From Parvibium lacunae (GTDB lineage Bacteria > Pseudomonadota > Gammaproteobacteria > Burkholderiales > Burkholderiaceae_D): a DNA stretch of 64,000 bases. Below are positions 27,302-36,505 of this stretch, piece after piece. A program made the translations under genes and the position numbers. How positions within the stretch are numbered: position 1 is the stretch's first letter; each line of letters begins with the position of its first letter. Below the pieces are notes generated by a model. That model worked only from the letters and a program-made list of their open reading frames with translations. It was not told the origin of the DNA and searched no databases. The stretch spans positions 434,001-498,000 of the forward strand of contig NZ_QPGB01000002.1 of the NCBI RefSeq assembly GCF_003335215.1, written 5' to 3'.

Positions 27302-28486
27302 TCACGTTAAAATCGTTTGATATAAGGTGCCTAGGGCTTGCCCCATATTTTCCAGTGAATACGCTTGCGCCAACTGGGCGGCGCGCAGCCCCCGGTTCGT
27401 CAAAGTATCGCGTGACAGGCTGGCTGCGAGAAATAAGGCTTGTGTTAAAGCAGCCTGATCCAGTGCCGGCACAATCCACCCGATATCTGGTGTCAGCACT
27501 TCGGCAGCACCACAGGTCTGAGTTGTAATTACCGGCAAACCACAAGCCATTGCCTCTAGCGCAGCATTGGGAAAAGGGTCATACAGAGTCGGTAACACAA
27601 AACAATCCGCCAACTGATACCAAGCACGCACATTTGCTTGCGGCCCCAGCAGATGAATTTGCGCCTGCTCACGGGCACGCTGTTGATATTGTTTGAACTG
27701 CCGATCTTGCCCTATCACAATCAAGTGTGCATGCGGCGGCAAGGCGGGCCAGACTGTCATGAGACGTCCAACGCCCTTGCGTGCGTAACCGGAACCCACA
27801 AATAAAAAGACATGCGCCTCGGGCGGGATATTGAGCGCCGTCAAGTACTGCTGTCGCAATGCCGCTTTTTGTGCAGGCGATATCGGGTAAAAAACGTTGC
27901 TGTCAATCCCGTTCCGAATCAAGGGTAATTGCGCCAAGGGCAAACCAAAACGTTGTTGAATATCGCGTTGCACGAGCTGGGAATTACAGATTACAGCGCG
28001 CAGGGTGGGATGGGTAAACAGTGCCCTCTCGGTTTTCACCAGATAATGGTGAAAGGGATTGAGCTGCTGCGACCACAGACGGCGCTTACCCGCGGCTTCC
28101 GCACAGAGCTCAAGCCAAGTGGCATGTACACCATCCCCTGCCCGATAAAGGTCAAAACCGGGAATACGCTCATGTGTTTGTACCAGTGCCGGGGGCTGGC
28201 GGTTGACGGCCGCATGAACCGCCTCAGCAAATTTTTTTTCCCGCCCAACTTTGGTCAGGTAACGCGGCTGGCACAGAACGATACGATCTGGCGTTGGCTC
28301 TTGCTTATCGACGGCTGGCGCATCAGGCGCAGGGGCCCACTCACGGGTATAGAGCGCTACCCGATGACCAATCCCATGCAAGGCCAAAATGGTCCGCTGA
28401 ATGATGCGCTCTGCGCCGCCAAACGGGTTGTACCGTTGCCGGACCAAGCCGATGTAGGGCGCGTCACTTGTCGCCACTGGCCTCAT
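27302..28486 (-). CDS. glycosyltransferase family 4 (WaaG-like LPS core transferase)
   Basis: 394 residues with GT-B fold. The N-terminus has the donor/acceptor loop GLVRQRYNPFGGAERIIQ; the C-terminal half carries FVGSGYARKGVGRL and the nucleotide-sugar EX7E-type stretch PFPNAALEAMACGLPVITT. It overlaps the upstream heptosyltransferase gene by four bases (ATGA), which supports a role in LPS inner-core assembly at the cytoplasmic face. The exact sugar is not predictable. Confidence 0.88.
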   Translation of the reverse strand: MRPVATSDAPYIGLVRQRYNPFGGAERIIQRTILALHGIGHRVALYTREWAPAPDAPAVDKQEPTPDRIVLCQPRYLTKVGREKKFAEAVHAAVNRQPPALVQTHERIPGFDLYRAGDGVHATWLELCAEAAGKRRLWSQQLNPFHHYLVKTERALFTHPTLRAVICNSQLVQRDIQQRFGLPLAQLPLIRNGIDSNVFYPISPAQKAALRQQYLTALNIPPEAHVFLFVGSGYARKGVGRLMTVWPALPPHAHLIVIGQDRQFKQYQQRAREQAQIHLLGPQANVRAWYQLADCFVLPTLYDPFPNAALEAMACGLPVITTQTCGAAEVLTPDIGWIVPALDQAALTQALFLAASLSRDTLTNRGLRAAQLAQAYSLENMGQALGTLYQTILT

Positions 28487-29643
28487 GATTGGGCCAACAG
28501 GTCATCGAGCGCTCGCATCACACGTGAAACGGGCAAAGTAGCCAGACAATCACTGACTTTGCCACCACCACAACCATCAATGCCACAAGGACGACAGGCA
28601 TACTCTTGACTGGTAATCAACCGGTGTGGGCTCTGCCACGGGCCCCACTCCAGTTCACCCGAAGGGCCAAATAAGACCACTGCCGGGGTTTGTACGGCTG
28701 CTGCGATGTGCATGGGCGCTGAATCAACCCCAATAAAGGCTTTCGCACGGGCAGTTAAGGCTGCCATTTCACGCAACGTCAACTGCCCACTCAAATTCAA
28801 AAAGCGTTTTTCGAGAATATGGCGTGGGGTTTCCAGCTGATCCAAGATCGCATCAATCATGGCAGATTCTTTACTATCCGGTGCGGCAGTTAAGACAATC
28901 CGCTCACCCCGTTCGAATAACTTATCCAGTAGCAAACTATTTTTTTCCACCGACCAACATTTAAAAAACCAGCGTGAAGCAGGATGGACATGGATAAATT
29001 GTTTCTCGTCAAACTGGACAGCTGCTAAGGTAGTGGTAATGACATCGGTTGCACGCTCGCCAGGAACGATTTGTAACCGGCGCAGCGGTGCTGGTTGTTC
29101 GCTTAAATTGGCCCCTAAACGGCGCAGTACATCAAGATGTTTTTCAACCGTATGACGACGGGCACCGGCTGGCCCGATGGGCTGCGGCACCAAGTGGGTA
29201 AACGTACGCTTCCAGAGCAAGGTGACATGGCCGCCCTTGTAGGTTGCCGACCAGCGTGGCTTAAGGCTGCGGACGAGCCACATACCACGATTGTTTTCCG
29301 TTAGATGCAAAATCAAGTCATAGCGCTGCTGTTTCAGGCTATGCCAGAGCTTGTACTCGCGCCGCAAACGTGTAAACCAGGGTAATTTCTTCCAGCGTTT
29401 ATCGATGCCATGAATCATGCGCAAAGCGGGGTTACCCATCAACATCGGCATGGTGTCGGTATAGACCAAAGCATCAATATCAAGCTGTGGATTGAGCTGT
29501 TTTAGGCTGCTCAGCAGCGGGGTAGTCAACAAGACATCGCCGTGATGCCTGAGCTTGATCACCAGGACACGCTTGACTTTGCGCCAGTCGATGGCATCCT
29601 TAGGGTGCTGAAAATTCCAATCTGAAGTGTGCAATGACGCCAT
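28483..29643 (-). CDS. waaQ: lipopolysaccharide heptosyltransferase III-like (GT9)
   Basis: 386 residues, GT9 family. KRVLVIKLRHHGDVLLTTPLLSSLK near the N-terminus is the WaaQ/RfaQ signature; FIHVHPASRWFFKCWSVE and AKAFIGVDSAPMHIAAA, PAVVLFGPSGELEWGPW form the ADP-heptose site. It would add a branch heptose to LPS core heptose. The gene begins ten bases after dnaE and overlaps the GT4 gene, so a dnaE-waaQ-GT4 transcript is likely. The symbol is by family resemblance. Confidence 0.88.
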   Translation of the reverse strand: MASLHTSDWNFQHPKDAIDWRKVKRVLVIKLRHHGDVLLTTPLLSSLKQLNPQLDIDALVYTDTMPMLMGNPALRMIHGIDKRWKKLPWFTRLRREYKLWHSLKQQRYDLILHLTENNRGMWLVRSLKPRWSATYKGGHVTLLWKRTFTHLVPQPIGPAGARRHTVEKHLDVLRRLGANLSEQPAPLRRLQIVPGERATDVITTTLAAVQFDEKQFIHVHPASRWFFKCWSVEKNSLLLDKLFERGERIVLTAAPDSKESAMIDAILDQLETPRHILEKRFLNLSGQLTLREMAALTARAKAFIGVDSAPMHIAAAVQTPAVVLFGPSGELEWGPWQSPHRLITSQEYACRPCGIDGCGGGKVSDCLATLPVSRVMRALDDLLAQS

Positions 29644-29653
29644 GCGTGTTATC

Positions 29654-32600
29654 TCAGTATTTTAATTGCACCGCATTGTCGCCCAATTTACTGCGTAAAT
29701 GAAGCAGCAAATCGTCATGCGGCCGAATCCGCCAAGCCGGTCCTAGCTGGAGTTCACACAAGGCTTGTCCATTATGAAAACGAACGAGGACAGGACAGCC
29801 TTCCTCGGCATTGTTTGTCAGGGCGGCGCAGTGGGGTTGCAGCCAACTCTTTAACTGCGCGGGGGTCGTGGGGACTTTGCCCGCTGCGTCGAGTTCTAAC
29901 AGCAGTCCGCGTGCATAGTTGGCACGGGCAGCAGCGACATCCATCACTTTATCCACCACGACGCGCATGCCACCACTATAGGTATCTTCACTCACCTTGC
30001 CCTGAATTACCACCAACTCGTCTTCACGCAAGTAAGCGCGGTACTTATCGTAAGCATCAGCAAAAATAGAGACTTCCAGTTGGTCGCTACCGTCATCGAG
30101 CAAGGCAAAGGCCATCTTGCCACGTTTGCCCATTTGCGTGCGCACGGTGACGACGATGCCTGCCAAAGTTTGCGGGTCGCGTGCTGGGCGAATATCGGCC
30201 AGTTTGGCCCGCGCAAAACGCCGAACTTCGGGGGCATAGGCCGAGAACAAATGGCCGCTGAGATAAAAACCGAGGGCAGTTTTTTCTTGCTGGAGTTTTT
30301 CGCGTTCACTAAAACGCGGGGCGCGGACATATTCATGGCCATTGTGGCTGGGGCCATCATCCTCGCCGCCACCATCAAACAACCCCCCCTGCCCGGCGCT
30401 GCGTTCCGCTTGCTCGGCGGCGGCCATCGCCCGCTCAACGGTCGCGAGCAAGGTGGCCCGGTCATCATTCAGCGTATCAAAGGCACCACCGCGAATGAGT
30501 GCTTCAATCGTGCGGCGATTGACTTGGCGTTTATCGACGCGAATACAAAAATCAAACAGATCGGTAAACGGTTTTTCTTCACGGGCAGCGATAATCGCAT
30601 TCACCGCATTTTCACCGGTGCCTTTAATTGCCCCCAAACCATAACGAATGGTACGCGCATCGACTGGTACAAAGCGGTATTCCGAGGCATTCACATCCGG
30701 CGGTAATACAGTCAGGTCACAACTGGTGAGCGCATCTTCGACAAAGATTTTGACTTTGTCGGTGTCGTCCATATCGGATGACAACGTGGCCGCCATAAAC
30801 TCCGCCGGGTGATGCGCTTTCAACCACGCGGTTTGGTAGGCCACCACCGCATAAGCGGCGGTGTGCGACTTGTTAAAACCGTATTCGGCAAACTTCTCCA
30901 TCAAGTCGAATAACTTGGTGGCAAGATTAGTATCGAAACCGCCTTTTTGCGCGCCTTCGGTAAAGATGCCGCGATGCTTGGCCATCTCTTCTGGCTTTTT
31001 CTTACCCATGGCACGGCGTAGCAAATCCGCGCCGCCGAGTGTGTAGCCACCGATCACCTGCGAGATCAGCATCACCTGTTCCTGATACACGATCACGCCA
31101 TAGGTGGGCTTGAGTACCGGTTCGAGCGCAGGGTGGAAATAATCGGCTTCGGCTTTGCCGTGTTTCCGCAGAATAAAGTCGTCCACCATGCCCGAGCCAA
31201 GCGGGCCGGGGCGATACAACGCGAGCACCGCGATGATGTCTTCAAACACGCTGGGCTTGAGCTTTTTGAGCAGCTCTTTCATGCCGCGCGATTCCAGCTG
31301 GAACACCGCGGTGGTATTGCCATCACTCAGCAAACGATAGGCGGCCGGATCATCAAAGCCATTCAACGCATCCAGCGTCCAATCGGTGGGCTGCGAACCG
31401 AGGCGATGGATGTAGCGCACTGCCCAATCGACAATCGTTAAGTTACGTAGACCCAAGAAGTCGAACTTGACCAAGCCAACCGCTTCGACATCGTCTTTAT
31501 CGTATTGCGACACCACCGAATCGGTGCCTGGGGCGCAATACAGTGGGCAGAAATCGGTCAGCTTGCCGGGCGCAATCAACACCCCACCGGCGTGCATCCC
31601 GATATTGCGGGTGAGGCCTTCGAGGGGGCGCGCCAGTTCGACAATTTCACGGGCTTCATCTTCGGTATCAAAGCGCTCTTTGAACTGCGGCTCGTCTTTC
31701 AAGGCCCGTTCCAAATCCCACGGATCGGTCGGGCTGTGCGGGATGAGTTTGGACAAGCTATCGCAATAGCCATAGGGCAAATCCAACACACGGCCACAAT
31801 CGCGAATCACCGCCTTCGCCCCAAGCGTACCAAAAGTAGCAATCTGCGAGACCGCATCGCGGCCATACGCTTCTTTCACGTAGTCAATCACGCGATCACG
31901 GCCGTCCTGACAGAAGTCAATATCAAAGTCAGGCATGGAAACACGTTCAGGGTTTAAGAAGCGCTCGAACAGCAAGTCATACGGCAGCGGATCAAGATCG
32001 GTAATGCCCAGGCTAAATGCCACGAGTGAACCCGCGCCCGAGCCACGCCCCGGCCCCACCGGCACGCCATTGCGCTTGGCCCAGTTAATAAAGTCCTGCA
32101 CAATCAAAAAGTAGCCGGGGAAGCCCATTTGAATAATGGTGTCACATTCCAGCTTAAGGCGGCTTTCGTATTCTTCCCGTTTCGCTTCACGGTCGGCGGG
32201 ATTGGGGTAGAGCTGTAATAAGCGTTTTTGCAAACCCTCATTGGAGAGATGACGCAAATAGTCATCCAGCGACATCCCATCTGGCGTGGGGAACAGCGGC
32301 AGCTTGGGTTTGCCCAATTCCAGCGTGAGGTTGCAGCGCTTGGCAATTTCCACGGTGTTTTGCAGGGCACTCGGCACATCCGCAAACAGGGTGGCCATTT
32401 CGGCCTGCGTCTTCACGTACTGATCGGCGGTAAAGCGTTTATTGCGACGCGGATTAGAGAGAATTTCGCCATCGGCAATACAGACCCGCGCCTCATGCGC
32501 CCGGTAATCTTCGGGCTGTAAAAACTGGATGGGATGGGTGGCCACCACGGGCAAGTGGAGTTGCGTCGCCAGCGCTACCGTATCGTGCACCGCCACTTCT

Positions 32601-33154
32601 GCCCCAGCTTGGCCATAGCGCTGAATTTCGAGGTAAAACGAGGCGCGGAATTGTGCGGCCCAGCGTTCGGCGGCCGCCTTCGCACCGGCTTGATTGCCCG
32701 CCGCCAAGGCCATGCCGACCTCGCCATGCTGCGCGCCGGACAGGGCGATCAGGCCCTTGCAACCCATCTCCTCAAACCAGCTAAATTTAATCTCTGCGCG
32801 GTCACGCCAGGTGTTTTCGAGAAAGGCGCGGCTTAGTAGTGCGCACAGTTGCAAGTAACCACTTTTGTTTTTGACCAGCAACAGCCCGCGAAAAGGTTTA
32901 TCGCGGTCCGCTTCGTTGGTAATCCAAACATCTGCCCCCACAATCGGCTTGACGCCTTTACCACGTGCCGCACGGTAAAACTTGACCATGCCAAAGAGGT
33001 TGGACACATCCGTTAAGGCCACGGCTGGCATATTGTCAGCCGCCGCTTTTTTGACCAAATCGCCAATTCGCACAATACCGTCCACCACCGAAAACTCGGA
33101 GTGGCAGCGGAGGTGGACGAACTGGATGGGGGCGGGGGATTGAGAGGCAATCAT
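29654..33154 (-). CDS. dnaE: DNA polymerase III subunit alpha
   Basis: 1166 residues, the size of E. coli DnaE. The PHP domain opens with FVHLRCHSEFSVVDGIV; the palm domain has GPGRGSGAGSLVAFSLGITD and the catalytic aspartates in MPDFDIDFCQDGRDRVIDYV; fingers carry EYGFNKSHTAAYAVVAYQTAWLK; an OB-fold (ADIRPARDPQTLAGIVVTVR) and a tau-binding C-terminus follow. This is the replicative polymerase. It is divergent from trhO across 112 bases and leads two LPS glycosyltransferase genes. Confidence 0.98.
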   Translation of the reverse strand: MIASQSPAPIQFVHLRCHSEFSVVDGIVRIGDLVKKAAADNMPAVALTDVSNLFGMVKFYRAARGKGVKPIVGADVWITNEADRDKPFRGLLLVKNKSGYLQLCALLSRAFLENTWRDRAEIKFSWFEEMGCKGLIALSGAQHGEVGMALAAGNQAGAKAAAERWAAQFRASFYLEIQRYGQAGAEVAVHDTVALATQLHLPVVATHPIQFLQPEDYRAHEARVCIADGEILSNPRRNKRFTADQYVKTQAEMATLFADVPSALQNTVEIAKRCNLTLELGKPKLPLFPTPDGMSLDDYLRHLSNEGLQKRLLQLYPNPADREAKREEYESRLKLECDTIIQMGFPGYFLIVQDFINWAKRNGVPVGPGRGSGAGSLVAFSLGITDLDPLPYDLLFERFLNPERVSMPDFDIDFCQDGRDRVIDYVKEAYGRDAVSQIATFGTLGAKAVIRDCGRVLDLPYGYCDSLSKLIPHSPTDPWDLERALKDEPQFKERFDTEDEAREIVELARPLEGLTRNIGMHAGGVLIAPGKLTDFCPLYCAPGTDSVVSQYDKDDVEAVGLVKFDFLGLRNLTIVDWAVRYIHRLGSQPTDWTLDALNGFDDPAAYRLLSDGNTTAVFQLESRGMKELLKKLKPSVFEDIIAVLALYRPGPLGSGMVDDFILRKHGKAEADYFHPALEPVLKPTYGVIVYQEQVMLISQVIGGYTLGGADLLRRAMGKKKPEEMAKHRGIFTEGAQKGGFDTNLATKLFDLMEKFAEYGFNKSHTAAYAVVAYQTAWLKAHHPAEFMAATLSSDMDDTDKVKIFVEDALTSCDLTVLPPDVNASEYRFVPVDARTIRYGLGAIKGTGENAVNAIIAAREEKPFTDLFDFCIRVDKRQVNRRTIEALIRGGAFDTLNDDRATLLATVERAMAAAEQAERSAGQGGLFDGGGEDDGPSHNGHEYVRAPRFSEREKLQQEKTALGFYLSGHLFSAYAPEVRRFARAKLADIRPARDPQTLAGIVVTVRTQMGKRGKMAFALLDDGSDQLEVSIFADAYDKYRAYLREDELVVIQGKVSEDTYSGGMRVVVDKVMDVAAARANYARGLLLELDAAGKVPTTPAQLKSWLQPHCAALTNNAEEGCPVLVRFHNGQALCELQLGPAWRIRPHDDLLLHLRSKLGDNAVQLKY

Positions 33155-33266
33155 CGTCTTATTTTACCGTTCAATTCAGGGATCGGACTGGCAATTAGGG
33201 GAAAACCGTGAAGTCGCTTAAAATACGGCCCTCTGAATCATCATCTGTTTTCTTACCGAGCCCGCC

Positions 33267-34151
33267 ATGAGCAGTATTGTCAACATCTCCACCTACAAAT
33301 TCATCACTTTGACCGATCGTCCTGAATTACGCGAACGCATTCTGGCGCAATGCCATGCGCTAGATTTGCGCGGTACGGTGTTGCTGGCGGAGGAAGGCAT
33401 CAATATGTTTTTGGCGGGGTCGCGCGCGGCGATTGATGCCTTTTTCGCTTGGTTCAAACAAGATGAACGCTTTGCGGATATTCAACCCAAAGAAAGTTTG
33501 ACGGACTACCAGCCCTTCAAACGGATGTTGGTGCGGCTGAAAAAAGAAATCATCACGATGAAGCACCCGCTGATCAAGCCGGAATTAGGCCGCGCGCCCA
33601 GCGTGCCCCCCGCGAAACTCAAGCAGTGGTTAGATCAAGGTCATGATGATGATGGCAAACCGGTGGTGTTGCTTGACACCCGTAACGATTACGAAGTGAG
33701 CTACGGCACCTTTGAAGCGGCCAAGGAATACAACATTAAAACCTTTGGCGAATTCCCCGACATCATTGCGCAAAACAAGGATGAGTTTGCCGATAAAACG
33801 GTGGTGAGCTTTTGCACCGGCGGCATCCGCTGCGAGAAAGCGGCGATTTACATGCATGAACTTGGGTTGACCAATACCTACCAACTCGAAGGCGGTATTT
33901 TGAAATACTTTGAAGAAGTTGGCGGAGACCACTGGAAGGGTAATTGTTTTGTGTTTGACCAGCGGGTAGCTGTGAACCCCAAATTAGAAGAAGCCGAAAA
34001 GGTCCCCTGCTTCAAGTGTGGCGCAGCACTGAATGCGGAAGAGCGCCGCTCACCGATGTATGTGGAGCATCACTATTGCCCGCATTGTTTTGATCCACAG
34101 AAACACCGGCTCTCGCACAAAAACTTGCAAGACCCTTCAACACAACGCTGA
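33267..34151 (+). CDS. trhO: tRNA uridine(34) hydroxylase / rhodanese-like TrhO (YceA)
   Basis: 294 residues. An N-terminal acylphosphatase-like domain (RGTVLLAEEGINMFLAGS) is followed by a rhodanese domain with the active loop FCTGGIRCEKAA (Cys183) and a C-terminal cysteine-rich segment CFKCGAALN...HHYCPHCF, probably zinc binding. TrhO hydroxylates U34 of several tRNAs (ho5U, precursor of cmo5U) using O2. Length and layout are standard. Confidence 0.95.
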   Translation: MSSIVNISTYKFITLTDRPELRERILAQCHALDLRGTVLLAEEGINMFLAGSRAAIDAFFAWFKQDERFADIQPKESLTDYQPFKRMLVRLKKEIITMKHPLIKPELGRAPSVPPAKLKQWLDQGHDDDGKPVVLLDTRNDYEVSYGTFEAAKEYNIKTFGEFPDIIAQNKDEFADKTVVSFCTGGIRCEKAAIYMHELGLTNTYQLEGGILKYFEEVGGDHWKGNCFVFDQRVAVNPKLEEAEKVPCFKCGAALNAEERRSPMYVEHHYCPHCFDPQKHRLSHKNLQDPSTQR

Positions 34152-34168
34152 CCCTATTCTTATTGGTG

Positions 34169-35173
34169 ATGACGTATCAGTCACGAACAATCAGGCAACG
34201 TTGGGCACTCGGCTTCGTCATTGGCATTTTGTACTGTGTCGTCGGGTGCCAATCTACCAGCGAGACCACTAAGTATCTGACGACCTATGGCGTGCCACTG
34301 AATTTAGTGACGCATACCTTTCAGTTCAGTGACGGTGGACAGTCAAGCTATTATGAGATGCAGCTTGGCCCCCTGCTCGCTCAACAGCCAGTCATTTTTG
34401 TCCTCGGTGGAGCAGGTTGCGCCCGTGGAGAAAGTGCATTGCGGCACTTTTTTGATTCAGTCCAAGGATCGATTCAGGTCTGGATGCTCGAAAAGCGGGG
34501 GGTCGCCAATAGCCAAAGCCCGAACTGCAGTAACGAGTACCATCGCCAAGCGTATGCGAAACAAATCGTGGGGGATCAGATCGAGTTTATCCAAGCTCAG
34601 CTTCGTAAACTACCAACGGTTGCTTTACGTCCTGTGATCTTGCTGGGAATTTCAGAAGGCGGCATGATCGCCCCGGCAGTGGCTCAATCACTGCATGAAG
34701 TCACGCACTTGGCCCTGGTTGGCGCCGGTGGACTCCCCTTGCGCCAAGAGTTACAACTACTGGTTAATAAGCATCGTGAGTCGATTGACGTGCCAACGAT
34801 TGTTAATGCGATCCAGACCCATCAGGATAACAGCACGATCTTACTGTGGGGCAACAGTGTACGCTGGTGGGGTAGCTTTCTAGATTACAGCAGCGTGCCC
34901 TATGTCGCTGCCCTCAAACAACCAATGTTAGTTGCCATGGGCGAGCTAGATACCAGTGTCCCGCTCGAATCCGCGATGTTTTTGCGCCGACAAAGCTACC
35001 GGTTAGGTAAACGGAATATTGAGTTGCTGATGTACCCACGCGCGAATCACTTTTTAGCGAGTCCTGTGCAAGACTACCGCAATGATTTCCTACGTACCCT
35101 CTTACTGTGGGTGCGGGAAGGCCGAATTACAACGCCATACGCCAAAGCGTATAGTGATCCGGTGAGTCGTTAA
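34169..35173 (+). CDS. alpha/beta-hydrolase fold lipoprotein
   Basis: 334 residues from the ATG at 34169 (a TTG and GTG precede it in frame). The N-terminus has a basic stretch, a hydrophobic segment and a lipobox VVGC with Cys27, so it is a probable lipoprotein. FVLGGAGCARGES resembles an oxyanion-hole loop, LGISEGGMIAP carries the nucleophile Ser in a GxSxG motif, and PRANHF supplies a candidate catalytic His. No specific enzyme family is recognisable. It stands alone, 17 bases after trhO; whether both are co-transcribed is open. Confidence 0.75.
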   Translation: MTYQSRTIRQRWALGFVIGILYCVVGCQSTSETTKYLTTYGVPLNLVTHTFQFSDGGQSSYYEMQLGPLLAQQPVIFVLGGAGCARGESALRHFFDSVQGSIQVWMLEKRGVANSQSPNCSNEYHRQAYAKQIVGDQIEFIQAQLRKLPTVALRPVILLGISEGGMIAPAVAQSLHEVTHLALVGAGGLPLRQELQLLVNKHRESIDVPTIVNAIQTHQDNSTILLWGNSVRWWGSFLDYSSVPYVAALKQPMLVAMGELDTSVPLESAMFLRRQSYRLGKRNIELLMYPRANHFLASPVQDYRNDFLRTLLLWVREGRITTPYAKAYSDPVSR

Positions 35174-35220
35174 ACTCTCTTCACTTTCCTCGTAGGATGA
35201 GTGAATCCGCATCGTTGAGA

Positions 35221-36276
35221 CTAAACCTGAGACAGGCGACGGCGTGAGCGAAAGCGTTCACGATAATCCGTAGGGGTTAATCCCGTATGCGTCCGAAATA
35301 ATTTGCGAAAAGAGCTTAAATCGCTATAGCCGACTCGCTCCATAATCAAGACATGAGATAACCCGGTACTCGCAAGCAAAGCTTTCGCTATTCGCTCATG
35401 CTGTAGATAACTCAAGGGCGTCATTCCCAAGACTTGTTTAAAGCGACGCATCAGTGTGCGGCTACTCACGGCGCATGCCGCAGCCAAGGCATCGAGATTA
35501 AATGGCTGTGCCAAATGCTTGGCCAGCCAGCGCTGCGCTTTGGCCACCACAATATCTTCAATATTACTCACTGCGGGCCGACTCATAAACGCCGCTTGCG
35601 GGGCGTCGTTGGGTGCCACTAAGAGCATGCGGCTCAGAATTGTTGCGGCCTCTGCCCCGGCAAAATGCGTCATTAACTCTAAGAACAAATTAAAAAATGC
35701 CGTGCCTGCCGCCGCTGTCCAAATGCGGTTTTCAACATGCACCAACTTTTCCAGACAAAACTGTGCGTTGGGCGTATGCCGTGCATACCAATTAGCCAAC
35801 CACCAGCAACCCGTTGCTTGGGTTTGATTGAGCAATCCCGCTTGCGCCAGCAGTGTGGTGCCCGTGCAGCTGCTGGCGATGATGCTGCCCGCGGCGTGCT
35901 GCTGACAGAGCCAATCCCCGAGGGTGGCTTGCTGCTGTACGATGGTGGCGAGTTGTTTACCCGTGTCATACCAGAGTGGGGGAATAAAAATCAACGCGGG
36001 AGCCGCCCTCGGTGCCTGTAATTGCAAGCTAACGGCATGATCTGCCGCGCGAAATGGAATGTTTTTCAGGCGTGTTTCCATCCCCACCAGCCGAATATCA
36101 AACGGCCTGTATTGTGCTTGATACATAGGACTGGTTGCATCGGCAAAGAGTTGATTCGCTAGATTTAAAAAATCTTGCATCATCAGCGCCGCCGAAAAAC
36201 TCACCCCTGGATAAATAAAAATATCGACCTGGCGTGCTTTAGCCGATGGCGGTTTAGGTTGCTTAGATGGCGACAT
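35221..36276 (-). CDS. GlxA-type AraC family transcriptional regulator
   Basis: 351 residues from the ATG at 36276 (GGAG eight bases upstream). A DJ-1/PfpI-like domain (VDIFIYPGVSFSAALMMQDF to ~residue 220, including SIIASSCTGTTLLAQAGLL with the nucleophile-elbow Cys) precedes an AraC helix-turn-helix domain (LDALAAACAVSSRTLMRRFKQVLGMTPLSYLQ, second helix pair YSDLSSFRKLFRTHTGLTPTDYR). Such regulators often respond to amines or amino acid derivatives. It is divergent from an alpha/beta hydrolase gene with a large palindrome between them, which may be its target or that of another regulator. Confidence 0.9.
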   Translation of the reverse strand: MSPSKQPKPPSAKARQVDIFIYPGVSFSAALMMQDFLNLANQLFADATSPMYQAQYRPFDIRLVGMETRLKNIPFRAADHAVSLQLQAPRAAPALIFIPPLWYDTGKQLATIVQQQATLGDWLCQQHAAGSIIASSCTGTTLLAQAGLLNQTQATGCWWLANWYARHTPNAQFCLEKLVHVENRIWTAAAGTAFFNLFLELMTHFAGAEAATILSRMLLVAPNDAPQAAFMSRPAVSNIEDIVVAKAQRWLAKHLAQPFNLDALAAACAVSSRTLMRRFKQVLGMTPLSYLQHERIAKALLASTGLSHVLIMERVGYSDLSSFRKLFRTHTGLTPTDYRERFRSRRRLSQV

Positions 36277-36424
36277 GCGTGGCTCCGAGTAGCAGACAGT
36301 GCAAAGAGAGGACAAAGAGAAGGCAAATCCAGTCGATATGGCAGCAAACAGTACAGCGTTAATGTAGGAAAGGATTTCGACTCGTTAGTAATCAGCATAG
36401 TGCTTCTTGTCCGCTAAGTCGATT

Positions 36425-36457
36425 GGCAATAATGACATTATCAATGTCATTATTGCC
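36425..36457. promoter_or_regulatory. 33-bp perfect palindrome between glxA-like gene and hydrolase gene
   Basis: GGCAATAATGACATT (36425-36439), centre ATC, and AATGTCATTATTGCC (36443-36457) form 15 matching bases on each side with a 3-base centre. It has no T-run on either side beyond the arms and lies about 50 bases upstream of the hydrolase start, so an operator for a dimeric regulator is more likely than a terminator. Confidence 0.75.
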
Positions 36458-36505
36458 ACTACGCCCCTGCCCTGTAAATAGCTAATCTAAGTCCATCCGC
36501 TATTA

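Noticed and set aside
30080-30706. 208-codon open frame antisense to dnaE
   Set aside because: dnaE is a complete, highly conserved gene here; the antisense frame has no start signal and no protein-like features.
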